Origin: Sinohyriopsis cumingii
Lineage: Eukaryota > Mollusca > Bivalvia > Unionida > Unionidae
Assembly: GCA_028554795.2 (NCBI GenBank)
Contig: JAPYKE020000037.1
Coordinates: 4,553,501-4,617,500, forward strand
DNA: 64,000 nucleotides
Reading direction: 5' to 3'
Position numbers and translations under genes: made by a program. Positions 1 to 11,841 of this stretch are shown in pieces. Every line of letters begins with the position of its first letter. The first letter of the stretch is position 1. Under the pieces are notes generated by a model. The model was given only the letters and a program-made list of their open reading frames with translations. It was not told the origin of the DNA and did no database searches.

Positions 1-720
1 ATCAATTACATCTTGCAAGAAGTCCTTTGAGTGGAAGTCCCACGGCAATGCCACCATTGTGGCTCGAGGTGTACAGATCCCATGGGTTTCCAGATTGTTA
101 CTGTGGCCGCAGTTTGCATGTGAGAAAACAAACATTTTAATTCAGAACCAGCCAGTTATTGATAGTGTTTTAGTGCAAACAAAAACCATGTCAAAATAAC
201 CATCTGTTCCGGAAAAGTATCCACATCAATAATTTCAGAATATCTGTCAGGCTGCCATTTATGAAATGAGATGAGGAATCTTTTAGGAACAATTATATAT
301 TTTTAAAGAAGCTGTTATTAGAACCATTCTGTCAGAAGAAGTAGCTGTAAAGAGATTTTGCCATATGACGAGAAGTCTTTTAGTGAAAACTCTATGTCCG
401 CAAAACCATCTCTTCAAGAGGATTAGGAACGGCAACATATGCAAACTGGTCGCTGTAGCCATCATGTAAACCATTTCCATTTAGGACCAAGTAGATATTA
501 AAGTAACTCTCTTAATAAAAGCCCAATATCTAAATTACTGCATGTTTAGGAAAAGTAACAATACTTATATTTCAAAGATGGCTACCATGGCAACCATATT
601 TCAGGTTTGGTCCGTACAGTTTTCGTTTAGGACAACTACATATCCTACGAGGTCGTTGAGTGAAAAGAAAAGTTGCGACGACTATCTGTTCGGAAGAAAT
701 AACCATAACAAATGTGTCGA
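1..720. repeat. Degenerate tandem repeat, ~145-200 bp unit
   Basis: Repeated blocks such as GAAGTC-TTTGAGTG, ATTTAG-ACAA-TA and ATGGCTACCATGGCAACCAT recur with loose spacing; same family as the array near 10.4-11.4 kb. Weak copies. Confidence 0.45.
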
Positions 721-1684
721 AGATGACCGCGATGACTTCACATTAGAGGATAAACGGCATTTGCTGAGGTTTGCTTTTTAACGCTCTTGTAGGGGATATT
801 GTTTTCTCCTTCTTTACTGCTACTGACAATTTGACCGATTCACAGAGTGTAGCTATATATGTTAGCTTATCTGTTCTGAAAAGCAATAATAGTCCGATCC
901 TATGTCCTTGCTCCGTCTATTCCAGTTATGCGTCAAGCAAACAGTGGCTCAATGTTTCGGCAGATGTGATGAAGTTTGGATCTAATGTGGATATAATTCG
1001 TTCTTAAATTAAATAACTTGGCAATATCCCTTGATAAAGTTTAAAGTTTACATAAAGAATCAGTCGAAATAGTTATTTATCTCGGCAACTGGCATTGTTA
1101 AAAGCTATAGATTCACACGTGCGCTGTAGATAATTGACAGCCTTAATACGTTGATCTAAGAGCATCATCGCCATCTCAATTCATCGACATATCTGCTACT
1201 TAGGTTGGCTGTTCTGCGCTTTTCGTATTCAATAGTTCAAACATATTGGACATCAAAATAGAAATGGATGACCTATTGAAGCTACAACTATATATTCCAA
1301 TGCAATTCCTATCCTCCAGAGTTTCGACTTGCATATTTGAAACTTATCGGTCATATTTTTAAAACTGTTCAGTGAATTTGAATACCTATTGGTATGCATG
1401 TCAATTCACTTCCTATGCCAGCTTTTCAGAGTTAAGTTTTCAGGTAATTTTCATTTTACTAGTAATTATGGAATAAAGCATACAGCGTGTCCTAATCAAG
1501 TTATAATCTTTTCAACAACGGCATCTAAACATTTGCAGGTGGTGCTAGATAATTATTAAATTTGCTTCCGGGTTTTGTTTCTCTGTAGTAATTCGCGTCT
1601 GAAATGTTTACCATCATTCAAAGTTGATCTGCTTAGTCATCCAGATTATGTGATTTATAAGCCACTGCATCGTGTGAGACTTAC
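721..1684. other. Intron of the multi-PH gene
   Basis: Downstream of the last visible exon. No exon, tRNA or repeat that I could identify. Confidence 0.5.
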
Positions 1685-1832
1685 CTGAGCACGTGGATCC
1701 TTCTATCAGATCGTCGTCATCACTAGCATTTAGTTTTGAATCAGAAGAGATCCTCATGGTGTTAACCAGGTGTTCACACCACTCAGTCATTATCTCCCTT
1801 GTATCAGCAGAGAGGTAGACTGTACTGAAAAC
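1685..1832 (-). CDS. Exon of the multi-PH gene: end of PH3 and acidic tail
   Basis: 148-nt exon between TTTATTTCAG|GTTTTC (phase 0) and GCTCAG|GTAAGTC (phase 1). It encodes VFSTVYLSADTREIMTEW, the last PH strand and C-terminal helix with the invariant Trp, then EHLVNTMRISSD and an acidic run NASDDDDLIEGSTC. Because it ends in phase 1 with no stop codon, the gene continues. I found no convincing next exon in positions 1-1684, so it probably lies outside the window. Together the four confident exons encode about 881 residues. Confidence 0.85.
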
Positions 1833-1880
1833 CTGAAATAAAGTTGAATGGAGCATTTAGATTCTTGATTTATAGGAAAA

Positions 1881-1935
1881 CGGTGAGCACAGTTATAAAT
1901 ATATGAGTCTGAGAAAGAAAGAAAGAAAGAAAGAG

Positions 1936-2001
<66 letters not shown>

Positions 2002-2065
2002 GGTGAGCACAGTTATAAATATATGAGTCTGAGAAGGAAAGAAAGAAAGAAAGAAAGAAAGAAAA
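1881..2065. repeat. (GAAA)n flanked by a duplicated 34-bp block
   Basis: GTGAGCACAGTTATAAATAT plus ATGAGTCTGAGAA occurs before each of two (GAAA)n runs. Lies about 50 bp upstream of the acceptor of the exon at 1832 (minus-strand direction). Confidence 0.9.
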
Positions 2066-2672
2066 GTCAAAATTTAAGCAGCTTAGACGTTTCAGTCATT
2101 TCTTTCTTTCTTTCCCATTTCAGAGAGCAAATAGAAAGTTCTGAATATGACATGCATGTTGTAAATAGCGCCGTCTAAACGAATAGCACAGGAGTATGAT
2201 TCACCGATTTGAGCTATATCCTTTCTTGAATATAACAGATGTTATAATAAACCATAACTAGTGTTGTTCATTTTATTTATGATTTCAATTGACAACTGGT
2301 GAACATACATACATACATACATACGCAGAGCGTCTATTTCTAATTATAATTTCAAGCAAATGTACTTGCATTTCTAAACAGAAAACGTTGCCTGCATATA
2401 GCTGAAAGTAAAACGTCTGCACGCAAAAAGAGAAAGAGAGTTATACTGCACCTAGAGTCGTTGCGTTCGAACATGTTTCATCCTCTGTGTGTGTGTGTGT
2501 GTGATGGGTATGGGGTGGCGCTATTGCATTTTACTGGCGGCATTCATCACAGACTAACTTATTTACGTATATTTGGTATGATTGAAAATAAATCTTTCAT
2601 ATAATTATGTATCAAAAAACATGCAACATGAGATCCGTTTTCACTCTTTGGTATATAGGTGTTAATACTTAC

Positions 2673-2826
2673 TTCATGCCAAAGCTGTATAACAAATCTT
2701 TTCCCTCTGAATTTATCGACCAATGACGTTACCGAGTAGTTTGGTAGATCTATGACGTCAACGGTTACACTATCGTCAGGAGTGAGATAGGAGTACAGCG
2801 TCTGCTCGTAAAGGACGTACCAATAC
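2673..2826 (-). CDS. Exon of the multi-PH gene: core of PH3
   Basis: 154-nt exon. The acceptor is a TTATTATTATTAG tract derived from an (ATT)n repeat, and the donor is CATGAA|GTAAGTATT. It starts with the third base of a split codon (phase 2) and ends in phase 0. It encodes YWYVLYEQTLYSY, then DDSVTVDVIDLPNYSV and GKRFVIQLWHE, which matches PH beta2 to beta6. Upstream it joins the 4374-4579 exon and downstream the 1685-1832 exon without breaking frame. The trinucleotide repeat serving as the polypyrimidine tract is unusual and could vary in length between individuals. Confidence 0.85.
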
Positions 2827-3298
2827 CTAATAATAATAATAATAATAATAAATTTTAAATCATGATCATTTCCAGGATGTTGATTAGTGATATTTTTTGC
2901 TTCATTGTTCATTTATAACTGATTAAATAGAGAGGAAAAAAAATACTAGCATAACTTTTCCGCCATTTTGCAAGTATATAACTGAAATTTTAAAAATAGG
3001 ACATGGCTGATATGATAATTGTGTTTACAGATGTGCATGCCTACAGACCCTCTTTGGATGCCATCCTGATAAAAAGATCCCTCTCGTGAATGGGCTTTAC
3101 ACTCATGTAAATTACGTTTGTTGTTCCACGAAGTTTGCCGATCTAACCTCAAACGCTTATCTTTGCGTAACAGGTCTGTAAACTAACCTATTGCTAGGAA
3201 GTCTGTACGACTCGGGCTTTTAAAGGCTTCTTTGTATCCAGTCTCCTCATATAAACATTTATCTCAAGCTAGTTCACAACATGTAATTTATGTACAAC

Positions 3299-3330
3299 AC
3301 TACTATTACTACTACTACTACTACTACTAC

Positions 3331-3362
<32 letters not shown>

Positions 3363-3560
3363 CTACTACTGCCGCTGCTGCTGCTGGTACTATCACTACT
3401 ACTACTCCTACAATTACTAATAATAATAATCCTATTACAAGAAATACTACTACTAATAATAATGATAATAATATTATTATTAATAATAATAATACTTACT
3501 ACTGCCTCTGCTACTGATACCACTACTACTATTACTACTATTGTTGTTGCTACCACTGAT
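3299..3560. repeat. Trinucleotide repeat (TAC/TAA/TGC)n
   Basis: About 260 bp of mixed trinucleotides; produces poly-Thr, poly-Asn and poly-Ser/Ile spurious frames on both strands. Confidence 0.92.
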
Positions 3561-3585
3561 GTTGCTTCAATGACTAGTACAACAA

Positions 3586-3839
3586 GGGGCCCCGAGTGGC
3601 CGAGTGGTCTAAAGCGCTCTCCGTTACGGATTACTGCCATCTCACATCTGTCTGCGTGGGTTCGAGTCTCGGATTCGGCTAAAGTGGGTATGTGAGAAAG
3701 CTTGCCAGTAGCTTCTCGTGGGTCGGTGGTTCTTTCCGGGGTTTTCCCGGGTTCTTCCTCCACCATTAATACTGGCCGCCATGTATCGCCTATCCTGTGC
3801 TGAAAAATGGCGTTAAACCCTATAACAACAACAACAACA
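3586..3839 (+). mobile_element. SINE2, full-length, with 13-bp target duplication
   Basis: tRNA-derived head (GCCCCGAGTGGCCGAGTGGT, B box GGGTTCGAGTCTC), body GTGGGTCGGTGGTTCTTTCC, then GGCGTTAAACCC and (CAA)n. Flanked by ACTAGTACAACAA at 3573-3585 and 3840-3852. The GAGTGG..TCTAA A-box region suggests a tRNA with a long variable arm (Leu/Ser type). Confidence 0.92.
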
Positions 3840-4024
3840 ACTAGTACAACAAAGACTACAAGGGCATCAACACTGAACGAAAAATAATTCCACTCGGGCA
3901 CTATAATCATTGCCAACGTCAACTTCATCATCGACAACGTACAACAATCAACAACAATAAGTAAATAATAACATGATCAATAACAACAGGAAGAAGAAGA
4001 AAATAACGAAGAAGACTAATAATA

Positions 4025-4216
4025 ATGATGATTTTTTTATTGTTTTATCGGCGTATTTGACACATTATTGGTTATATCATTCTGAGAAAATTGGAGGTAA
4101 ACGCCTTTCTCAAGGTCATGGCAAGACAGCTGACCTAGGGTGATCTGAGGAGTTATCGAACCAGCGACCGGTGGAGTACTAATTCACCGTTCTTCCAATT
4201 GAGCTCCCTAGGCTCC
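4025..4216 (-). mobile_element. SINE3: third tRNA-derived SINE type
   Basis: On the minus strand the segment begins GGAGCCTAGGGAGCTCAATT with an A-box-like GAGCTCAATTGGAAGAAC and a B-box-like CTGGTTCGATAAC, then an unrelated body ending in an A/T-rich tail. Only one copy seen here, so the family call is tentative. Confidence 0.5.
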
Positions 4217-4373
4217 AAAAAGAACAACAAGAATAAGAAGAACAAGAGGCCAGAAAGAAGTAGGAGAAAACAATAAAGACAATAATAATAATAAATAATA
4301 AGTTTAAATATAACATCACTAACTTGAAACAATAACAAGAATTAGAAGAATTATGAAAAGAACTGGCTTCTAC

Positions 4374-4579
4374 CTTATCCACTGGCCGTTGAAAATCCTT
4401 CTTTCCAAATAGCCTGAGGTGGACGGGTTCTCAAGTTCGCTAACAGGTATTTTTCTCACAGTCAAAGGTTTGTGCTTTTTGCGCAGACCGGACTGAGTAC
4501 CATTCGTTTCAGCTGGATCACCTTCCATGTTCTTCCTATCCGAGGAAAACGACCTCGACCTTCTGATGTCTCTGGAACC
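4374..4579 (-). CDS. Exon of the multi-PH gene: Ser/Arg linker and start of PH3
   Basis: 206-nt exon bounded by TATCTTTATCCTCAG|GGTTCC (acceptor, phase 0) and GATAAG|GTAGAA (donor, phase 2). It encodes a basic, serine-rich stretch (RRSRSFSSD, later KKHKPLTVRKIP) and ends in GYLERRIFNGQWI, the first beta strand of a PH domain. The split codon AG|G gives Arg when joined to the exon at 2826, so the protein runs NGQWIRYWYVLYEQ, a canonical PH beta1-beta2 transition. The phase-0 start also fits the phase-0 end of the large exon 51 kb upstream. I infer they are one gene, though further symmetric exons in the intron cannot be excluded. An alternative acceptor 12 nt upstream (TATGCAG/TTCAG region) has a poorer pyrimidine tract. 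Confidence 0.82.
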
Positions 4580-5370
4580 CTGAGGATAAAGATACGACCC
4601 ACTGAACTGCATAGTATGACACATTACCCGCCTTTTCCTTCATAAAAGGGAGAACAAATTAAACACTCTATCAAGACGCATCATTGTAAGCCGGTCTTAT
4701 GATGTCCCACTATGTGAGTGAATCTGGTGAAGAGTATCAAAACAATTTCTCCAATAAAATCCATGCATAAAATATTCCGACAGACAAATGACAGTTTAAT
4801 GGGGACAAAGAAGAGAACAAATGACATGCAATTTAACTTGTATTTCAAAGAACAAGAACATAACTTTATTAGTCACTGCACTATATATCAAAAGTACGCT
4901 CACCAACCTATCACGAAAATATGAGAATTTCTATTCCGAAAAGAGACCTCATTTCGTTACTCAATTTGCGTTCTTTTACTTGATTAAGATGAAAAATAGT
5001 TCGCAAAAGTCAAAAAAAGACTTTTCATTGTCCTATCCAGGCATAAAATATGAAGGTAGCAGTTCCACATCTTTGTTTATTTGTTTTGTACAACAAATAC
5101 AAAACAACAAAAACATCAGATGGTATCACTGAGCCTGATAGTTTTGAAAATACGTTTTAATATGGTTCGAAGCTTGTCTCTGTCACATCTTCCATTAGCA
5201 ACGTGTAGTAGCAGGTCTGCGTTTTTATGAATACTTTTCTTGTGGGGGGGAGATATCAATTTACTTCAATTTTCATGTTCTTTTTTCATTTTGATGTATG
5301 TCTTTTGTGTTTTTGCTCAATTGTCAAGTTTGAGGCATGTATGTTTTTTATTTATTTTAAATATATTTTT

Positions 5371-5656
5371 AACAATTTTTCAGTCATATCAATATACAAT
5401 GTCTGCAGTGTGACAGTTTATAGTTAAGTCTAGCACTGCGGCATCATGCCGCAGACATGTAGCATTATGTCCCACCCAGTCACAATATCCTGAAACCAGG
5501 CCGACCAGTCCTAACACAAACTCTAAATGCTGAGCGCCAAGCGAGGCAGCGGTTAATACCCTTTTTTAAGTCTTTGGTATCACTCGGCCGGGGCTTGAAC
5601 CTGCGACCTCCCGCATTCGAGGCGGACGCACTAACCACTAGGCCACCGGAGCGGTT
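5371..5656 (-). mobile_element. SINE1 copy 1
   Basis: tRNA-derived SINE. The head has an A-box-like CCTAGTGGTTAG and a B-box-like GGTTCAAGCCC region (read on the minus strand), followed by the family body (CAGTCATATC, GTCTGCAGTGTG, CATCATGCCGCAGACATG). Near full length, missing the last 3' bases. Confidence 0.85.
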
Positions 5657-5985
5657 CCGGAGTTTGAAGCAGGATATTGTATCAAGTACGGGTTCAATCA
5701 GATAATATCTTACACAGGAAAGCATTAGCATTGTTATCAACTTAGTTTTCACCAGGAGAGGATATTCTCCTCAGAATAATACCAGGATCTGAAATGCGCA
5801 TGTAATTTGATACGGTTGTCATCTATGATTTTCCCGTCCGCTTGTTTCATAAACCGGATACTATGGTCTGCCGCGATATGCATCATTTATAATTAATTTT
5901 CGTCGATCAAAATCATTGTTTACTGAATCAACGAAGACTCATCGTGATGTTGTAGAACGTTACACGGGTTTTATATATAAGACCC

Positions 5986-5999
5986 ACACACACACATAG

Positions 6000-6033
<34 letters not shown>

Positions 6034-6101
6034 TAAGAGATGAGTTTTTCAGCTAGGTTTTGTTTATATACGAGGTTTTTTATTAGCATATGTATATAAT
6101 G

Positions 6102-6134
<33 letters not shown>

Positions 6135-6152
6135 TACCATTATTTTTATTAC

Positions 6153-6185
<33 letters not shown>

Positions 6186-6282
6186 CATCATTATTATTAT
6201 GTGGATTTAAAGGACAGATAGCGTGCCCGTGTATATGTTTTGTAAGCTGTGTGGATGTGTGTTCCTTTTCATGCTTAATATC

Positions 6283-6313
<31 letters not shown>
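5986..6313. repeat. Cluster of (CA)n, (CT)n, (ATT)n and (GA)n
   Basis: (CT)n at 6001-6026, (ATT)n at 6101-6200 and (GA)n at 6287-6313. Confidence 0.9.
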
Positions 6314-6319
<6 letters not shown>

Positions 6320-7481
6320 AGACTAAATTGCCTTGTTTAGCACACAAATGCTTTATTTGGAATTATGGGACTATCAGATAGTTCAAGCAGAGGGTGATAA
6401 ATATAGATAAACGGTTTAGGGACCAACCTTTTCATTTTCCCGGGACAGGGGTAGATGGGATTTATTTGAAAACAACATTATTAAGAAGAAAAATATATTT
6501 ATTTTTCTCTAATCTGTATTTGATAAAATGAAAACTTATTATATTCATTAAATTAGTTGACACAAATAAATTTTACAGAGATAAAAGAAACCAACAAACT
6601 TTTGGTTCAAAATAAAATCCCAGCCACTATCCATCCGCACCCCACCCCCAAAATAAACTGGTCAGTCCCTTATCGCATTACATTATAGGTCAAAATCTTT
6701 CACATAAGGTTAATACTAAAGAACTATGCAAAGAATATGTCTCATCGGGTCGCATAATTGATACCATTTCCAAGTCTGGAACTCCTGCCATGATATCCGG
6801 ACAATCGGAATACCGCGCGTCTTTTCTACCCCCAAGAAATACTTCGAAGAAGTGCCAGTGTAAAGTGAGTGAGATCGCCAGAAAATAGTAAAGAACTCGG
6901 TCGCACCCGAAAGAGCTCTAATGAAAATAGAACCATGTCAAAATCATTATGATATCTATATGGAATTATTAGCACAGGTTGAGTAAAAACAGAGTTCTCG
7001 CCTGTTCATTCTTTAAAAAAAATGAAACTTCTGCAAAGAAAACACCATCTCAGTCAAGTCGCCCGTAATGAAATATATGATGATGTGTAATGTACATATG
7101 TCGTTATGTGGTTCACAAGGTATGGGTGGATGCAATTGAGGACACTGTGTTTTGTGTTCCATTGTTGATTGTATATCAAAAGCTATCCAACATGCACACG
7201 GGTTTCCCATCTCTGGCGGAGGATTCTGAATATGATATCCATTATTATTTTTATTTTCTTCGCTAACACCGAAACATCTCCGCTATTTTCTACGTTTAGT
7301 ATCGATTTCATCATTCTCTGAAAGCTTGCTAATTTATTTTCCAACGGCCATTTCGTTCTTGAAGTAAAACCTTTACTTCAGAAACAAAAATAATCAGACA
7401 TTATAAATATTCCAATTTTGAATATCTGTTTTATCATTCATAATGACTCAGTTTTCTAAGTCCAGCTTGAAACTGACCGAT

Positions 7482-7483
<2 letters not shown>

Positions 7484-7520
<37 letters not shown>
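7484..7520. repeat. (GA)n
   Basis: Uninterrupted dinucleotide tract. Confidence 0.95.
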
Positions 7521-7523
<3 letters not shown>

Positions 7524-8259
7524 AAATTCTCCCATAATGTAGTATACCCTCGCCTCCTGACACCTCTAGATTAATGAATGCCTCTTCACGTCCCATTTTC
7601 GCTACCACTTGTACCCTACTGCCGAAAAGGGTGGGTGAGGGAGGTGACATTAAAATTTTAAAATGGTTGCACAGGTATGCAAATGAGCGCAAACTGTATC
7701 TCAGATTGTATCGTCTCATCTAAGAACGATGTAGGAAGACATTTTTGTTGTGCTGGACGACATACAAAGCAGACAGTTTGGTAATAGATATACAAACATC
7801 TTTTAAAACAATGGAAACATTACATAAGCTCACACGGTTTCCTTACCTTTCTTGTAAATGAACCTGGTATGCATATGTATTTCCAAGCCCACATTTTTAG
7901 TTCATGATCCAATTACAAAGTCAATCAACGCAATGCAACCCAATCAATCATCACGAGCCTATTATTTCCTATTTTTGAAATGAATGATGTTGGAATGTAA
8001 CAACATGAATGTGATCTGTATGCGACCCTTGTGAAGACGATCCTGTCTTGATGACAAATATATGTACATGGATCAATCGAATGCATTTGAAATACTTGTT
8101 GGCTGACCATGTGTATCATCAAGAATATGTATGTTTACTTCGGCCCATGTTTATCATCACGAATATGTATGTTTACATCGAGAGAAATCCTGTGTTATGA
8201 ACTGGATATAATATTGTAAGTTTGTAAACTGGAAAAATAACGAATCAGAAGAAAATAAC

Positions 8260-8260
<1 letters not shown>

Positions 8261-8290
<30 letters not shown>

Positions 8291-8298
8291 GTGTGTGA
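8261..8298. repeat. (GT)n at a SINE1 3' end
   Basis: Abuts SINE1 copy 2. Confidence 0.95.
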
Positions 8299-8299
8299 T

Positions 8300-8604
8300 A
8301 CGTTTTTTAAACGTAACTTAAACAATTTTTCAGTCATATCGCTATGATGTCTACATTGTGGCAGCTTAAAATGATGTCCCTTACTGGGGCATCATGCCGC
8401 AGACATGTAATATGATGTTCCCCACCCAGTCACATTATCCTGACACCCCGCCGACCAGTCCTAACTCTGACCTCTTAATGTTTTGCGCCTATTTATAATA
8501 TGTACCATTGTTTATAAGTCTTTGGTATGACTCGGCGGGGGTTCGAACCCTCGACCTCCCGCATCCGAGGCGGATGCTCTAACCACTAGGCCATCGGAAC
8601 GGTC
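8300..8604 (-). mobile_element. SINE1 copy 2
   Basis: Near full-length family member with B box GGGTTCGAACCC on the minus strand. Its 3' end abuts a (GT)n tract at 8261-8298. Confidence 0.88.
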
Positions 8605-8697
8605 CGGACACAATACACTACACTTGCAATACAGTTAAATACAGAAGTATTGTAGGACAGAATGCATCACATTTGCAACACAGTTTTTAAAATATGA

Positions 8698-9009
8698 CTG
8701 ATTAAAATCAGATCTCCACTGTTGTACATGAAGATCTAACAGCGACCGCTTAGAGGTCATGTTCTGGAAACCTACGTTATTACCATAATCGCTAATTTTA
8801 TCAACCAATTAAATGAAGTCTTATATCTTCACGTTTAGAGACTGAGCAGTGTTGATGAAGAGAATGAAAGTGAACCCAACGATTTGATTCACTTTCAGAT
8901 TTGTAAAAGCTGCATTTCCACCGGCTAATTCAAAGGTCACCACAACATGGCCCATAAGCGGCTATCGTCAGATCTTCACGTACGACAGCGAAGATCTGAT
9001 TTTAATCAG
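8698..9009. mobile_element. MITE family A, copy 1
   Basis: 312 bp with terminal inverted repeats of about 40 bp: CTGATTAAAATCAGATCT at the left, the same read inversely at the right, followed on both sides by a variant of CACTGT-GTAC-TGAAGATCT. The internal sequence matches copy 2 in opposite orientation. The ends are themselves palindromic (CTGATTAAAATCAG). No clear target duplication. Confidence 0.75.
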
Positions 9010-9909
9010 ATTGAATTAGAACACCATATAACCTAAAGGATTTAGCTTATTTGAAGTTAAAACTAGAACAACTGCAATGAATCTACATCGCAAACCCCCG
9101 CACTGTGTCAGACTGCTTCATAAATCTGAATATGCCCTTTGATCAGGCGTCACTCTATTAGGGCGGTCTGTGGCGACCATCCCATTATAGCATTACTTAA
9201 AACCCCGCCGCACATGTGCCCTCCATCCAAATTTACAGATGGGCACGTCCGATACTTTTCCCAGTCTTTTTCACTGCAAATACGAAACCGCATCCCACTT
9301 TCCGATATTCCCCTACACATACCCCACTCCACAACAGTTGTCAGAGAGAGTTCATACTGCAAATTATGTGACACGTATGATGCTTCTACCGTGACATTAT
9401 ATATGACGTTTGGTCAGAAAATATTAGAAAATGTCACTGTAATGGACATTTTTTGGACATTTGACCTTTGGGTCACTCTCAGCGGCCAATAACTGCATCG
9501 CTCTCACACACGGTTCACTACGGGGGCCATGGGACAAACTTGCGTGAATCCACCAAGCGGGTTACAAGGTAGCGTGGTAGGAGACAGAAGAATGATATAT
9601 CACAAGTTCCAGGACGAATTTTAAGCATAGACATGGGAATAATGGTTTCACTACATGTTTTCGCTTCCTATTCTCTCAAGAAAACTGGTGATACATTTTA
9701 AGCAAATTGTATAACTGCTTTCAATTTGCTTAAGGAGCAAAAAATGACGATGGAAGGAATGGTAGAGGGCACCGTGTATAAGGATAACTAGCCCGATAAA
9801 TCAACCCCTCACCCATGATGATATTGATTGGTGGTTTAGGGGCTGATATCACCTATTCATTAAACCATGCAAAAAGTCTGCAGAAAATTTTGCTGCACAC
9901 ATCGGTGTA
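9010..9909. other. Intronic stretch with one unassigned ORF
   Basis: 9139-9492 (+) holds a 117-codon open frame of more GC-rich sequence than its surroundings; the other strand is open for 74 codons. No domain recognised. Otherwise empty. Confidence 0.3.
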
Positions 9910-10255
9910 CATGTTTTACACTTACCTGTATTTTGCGAAGCTGTGGAGCAATCGTCGGCTGATGGGTTCTTTTGAAGGCATGATTATTATATTTCTGGAG
10001 CAAATCCTATCTTTGGTGACTTGTGAATCTACGTAGAATAGCACAACTCTCTTTCCTGTGGCCATTTTGAATTTCGCGCTAGATATGACTGTTACCAATT
10101 ACCGGTATGTGTCTAAAGTGTACGCAGGTTTGTTCCGGAAAGATTTGCATGCAGCAAAAATACACATTTTAACGAACAGGTGACGTCAGACCCACATATC
10201 CGTCCATCAGTATCAACACAGATTTTGGGGTTGATTCATCGGACTAAGAGGTAAC
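9910..10255 (+). pseudogene. Decayed relative of the 37.4-kb secreted-peptide ORF/repeat
   Basis: Aligns by eye with the minus strand of about 37220-37600: shared landmarks are CGTCGGCTGA, the GAATAGCACAAC block, TGGCCATTTT, GATATGACT, GAAAGATTTGC and CAGGTGAC. The equivalent ATG is at about 9910; the frame ends at TAG near 10034 in place of the tryptophan-coding TGG of the other copy. Homology extends about 150 bp past the ORF end, so the duplicated unit is larger than the coding part. Confidence 0.45.
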
Positions 10256-10389
10256 AAACAACCAATGAACCGATATAGCACAATCAATCGTACATACGTC
10301 TCAATATATGTAAAGTTAGTATTAAGCATTTCGACTCTATATCTTCTGGCGAAAACCCCGCATCAATATGACTCTCTCCTCAAGCAGTG

Positions 10390-11395
10390 TCGTGATAAAA
10401 GATTTTGAAGACGGCTGCCATGACGGCCATATTGGATATTGGATTGGCATCATTTTTATTTAGAACCAGCTAGTCATCATTACAACTACTAAAATGAACA
10501 TTTATACTGATATGATCATCCATTAGGAAAGAGGAGCGAAAACAAGATTTTCAAAATGTCTGCAATAGCGGCCATGTTGGACGTCAGATCGGCAACTTTT
10601 TCGATCAGGGACAAGAACATATCATACAAAGTCTTTTTGTGAAACTCAGTAGCGATAACAAGATTATCAAGATGGCTTCTGGTGGACGTCATATCGGAGC
10701 CCTTTTAGTTTAGAACCGACTAGATATCACAAAAAGACTTTGAGTGAAAACTGCATTTTGATATGACGATCGATCCATTCAGGATAATTACCGATGACAA
10801 AATATTCAATATGGCTTTTCTGGCAGCTTAACTGGAGGTCAGATCGGTGTTGTTGTCATTTAGAACCGACTAGACATCATAGGAAGTCTTCTGATGAAAC
10901 CCCATGTTGATAAGACTATCCAATCAGGAAGGGTAGCGATTACAAAAGTATATGAAGATGGCGGCTGTTGCAGCCATAATGAATGTCCAAGCAGCATCAT
11001 TATTCATTTATGACTACCATAGGGGTGAATATGTGTATGAAGAGTAGTGATAAGAACATTTTCAAGATCAGTGACACCACTGGGGGTGGGAGGTGCGGAC
11101 AGTACCGGTTGACACCATCAGAGGGGTTGACACCAAAATGACTGTCTATAAAAAATAAAAAGAATTGTGCAGGAAGGAGGTCCATTGGGTGACACCATGA
11201 CTTACCGCACATGACTGTTTATAACAATTTTGAATTTGTGTGCTAGAAGGGGATCCATGGGGGTGACAACATGAGTTACCGCACTGGGTGACACCAACCC
11301 TGTTCAAGATGACTGCCATGTCAGCCATATTAGACGTCAGATCGGCGCCATTTTCATTTAGGAACAACTAGGCATCATACGAAGACGTTTAGTTC
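10390..11395. repeat. Tandem repeat, ~145-bp unit, about six copies
   Basis: Anchors of the type GATGGCTGCCATG-GGCCATA, GACGTCAGATCGGC and ATTTAGAACCGACTAGACAT recur near 10410, 10560, 10670, 10810, 10955 and 11305. A ~250-bp non-repeat stretch with several GTGACACCA blocks interrupts the last interval. Confidence 0.7.
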
Positions 11396-11803
11396 ACAGG
11401 ATTATGATTGTCCATCGTCTTCGATAAGATCCGAATGGTTCCGTAACTTTGTGCAGCTTTCCATAAATTGTTTGTTAAAAGTATTTTAAAAAACTTGAAA
11501 TTGGCAATCTTGTTTACAGAAAATGCGTGTTTTAGCTTCTTTGTACGCATAATGCAATTACACCTTCACTGTAAATTGACATTTCCTAGCGCTGAAACTC
11601 AAAACGTACCCTGAAAACTGCCCACATTTTTGACAATGATAGAGACCCCTCCCCCCCCCCCCCCCCGCAACAATCTGGTTAGCAGTTTTAAATTAACGAA
11701 TGAAACGAATAAAAGTTTTGTATAATTTAATATTCTTAGTGTTTTTAATTTTTTTAAAAATAGCATTGGGTTGGGTACAGTCTGCAGGGCGGGGGTTATT
11801 TAG

Positions 11804-11804
<1 letters not shown>

Positions 11805-11840
<36 letters not shown>
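11805..11840. repeat. (GT)n at a SINE1 3' end
   Basis: Abuts SINE1 copy 3. Confidence 0.95.

Positions 11841-11841
<1 letters not shown>

Larger units (their letters stand above)
5657..8260. other. Intronic stretch with microsatellites only
   Basis: Apart from the listed simple repeats I see nothing; short frames here look random. Confidence 0.5.

Noticed and set aside
3269-3937. 222-codon minus-strand ORF rich in Ser and Ile
   Set aside because: It crosses a trinucleotide repeat and a SINE2 in reverse; no domain.
9926-9990. Minus-strand exon ending in AATACAG|GTAAGTG
   Set aside because: It lies within the repeat shared with 37.4 kb, in antisense, and has no acceptor or protein similarity.
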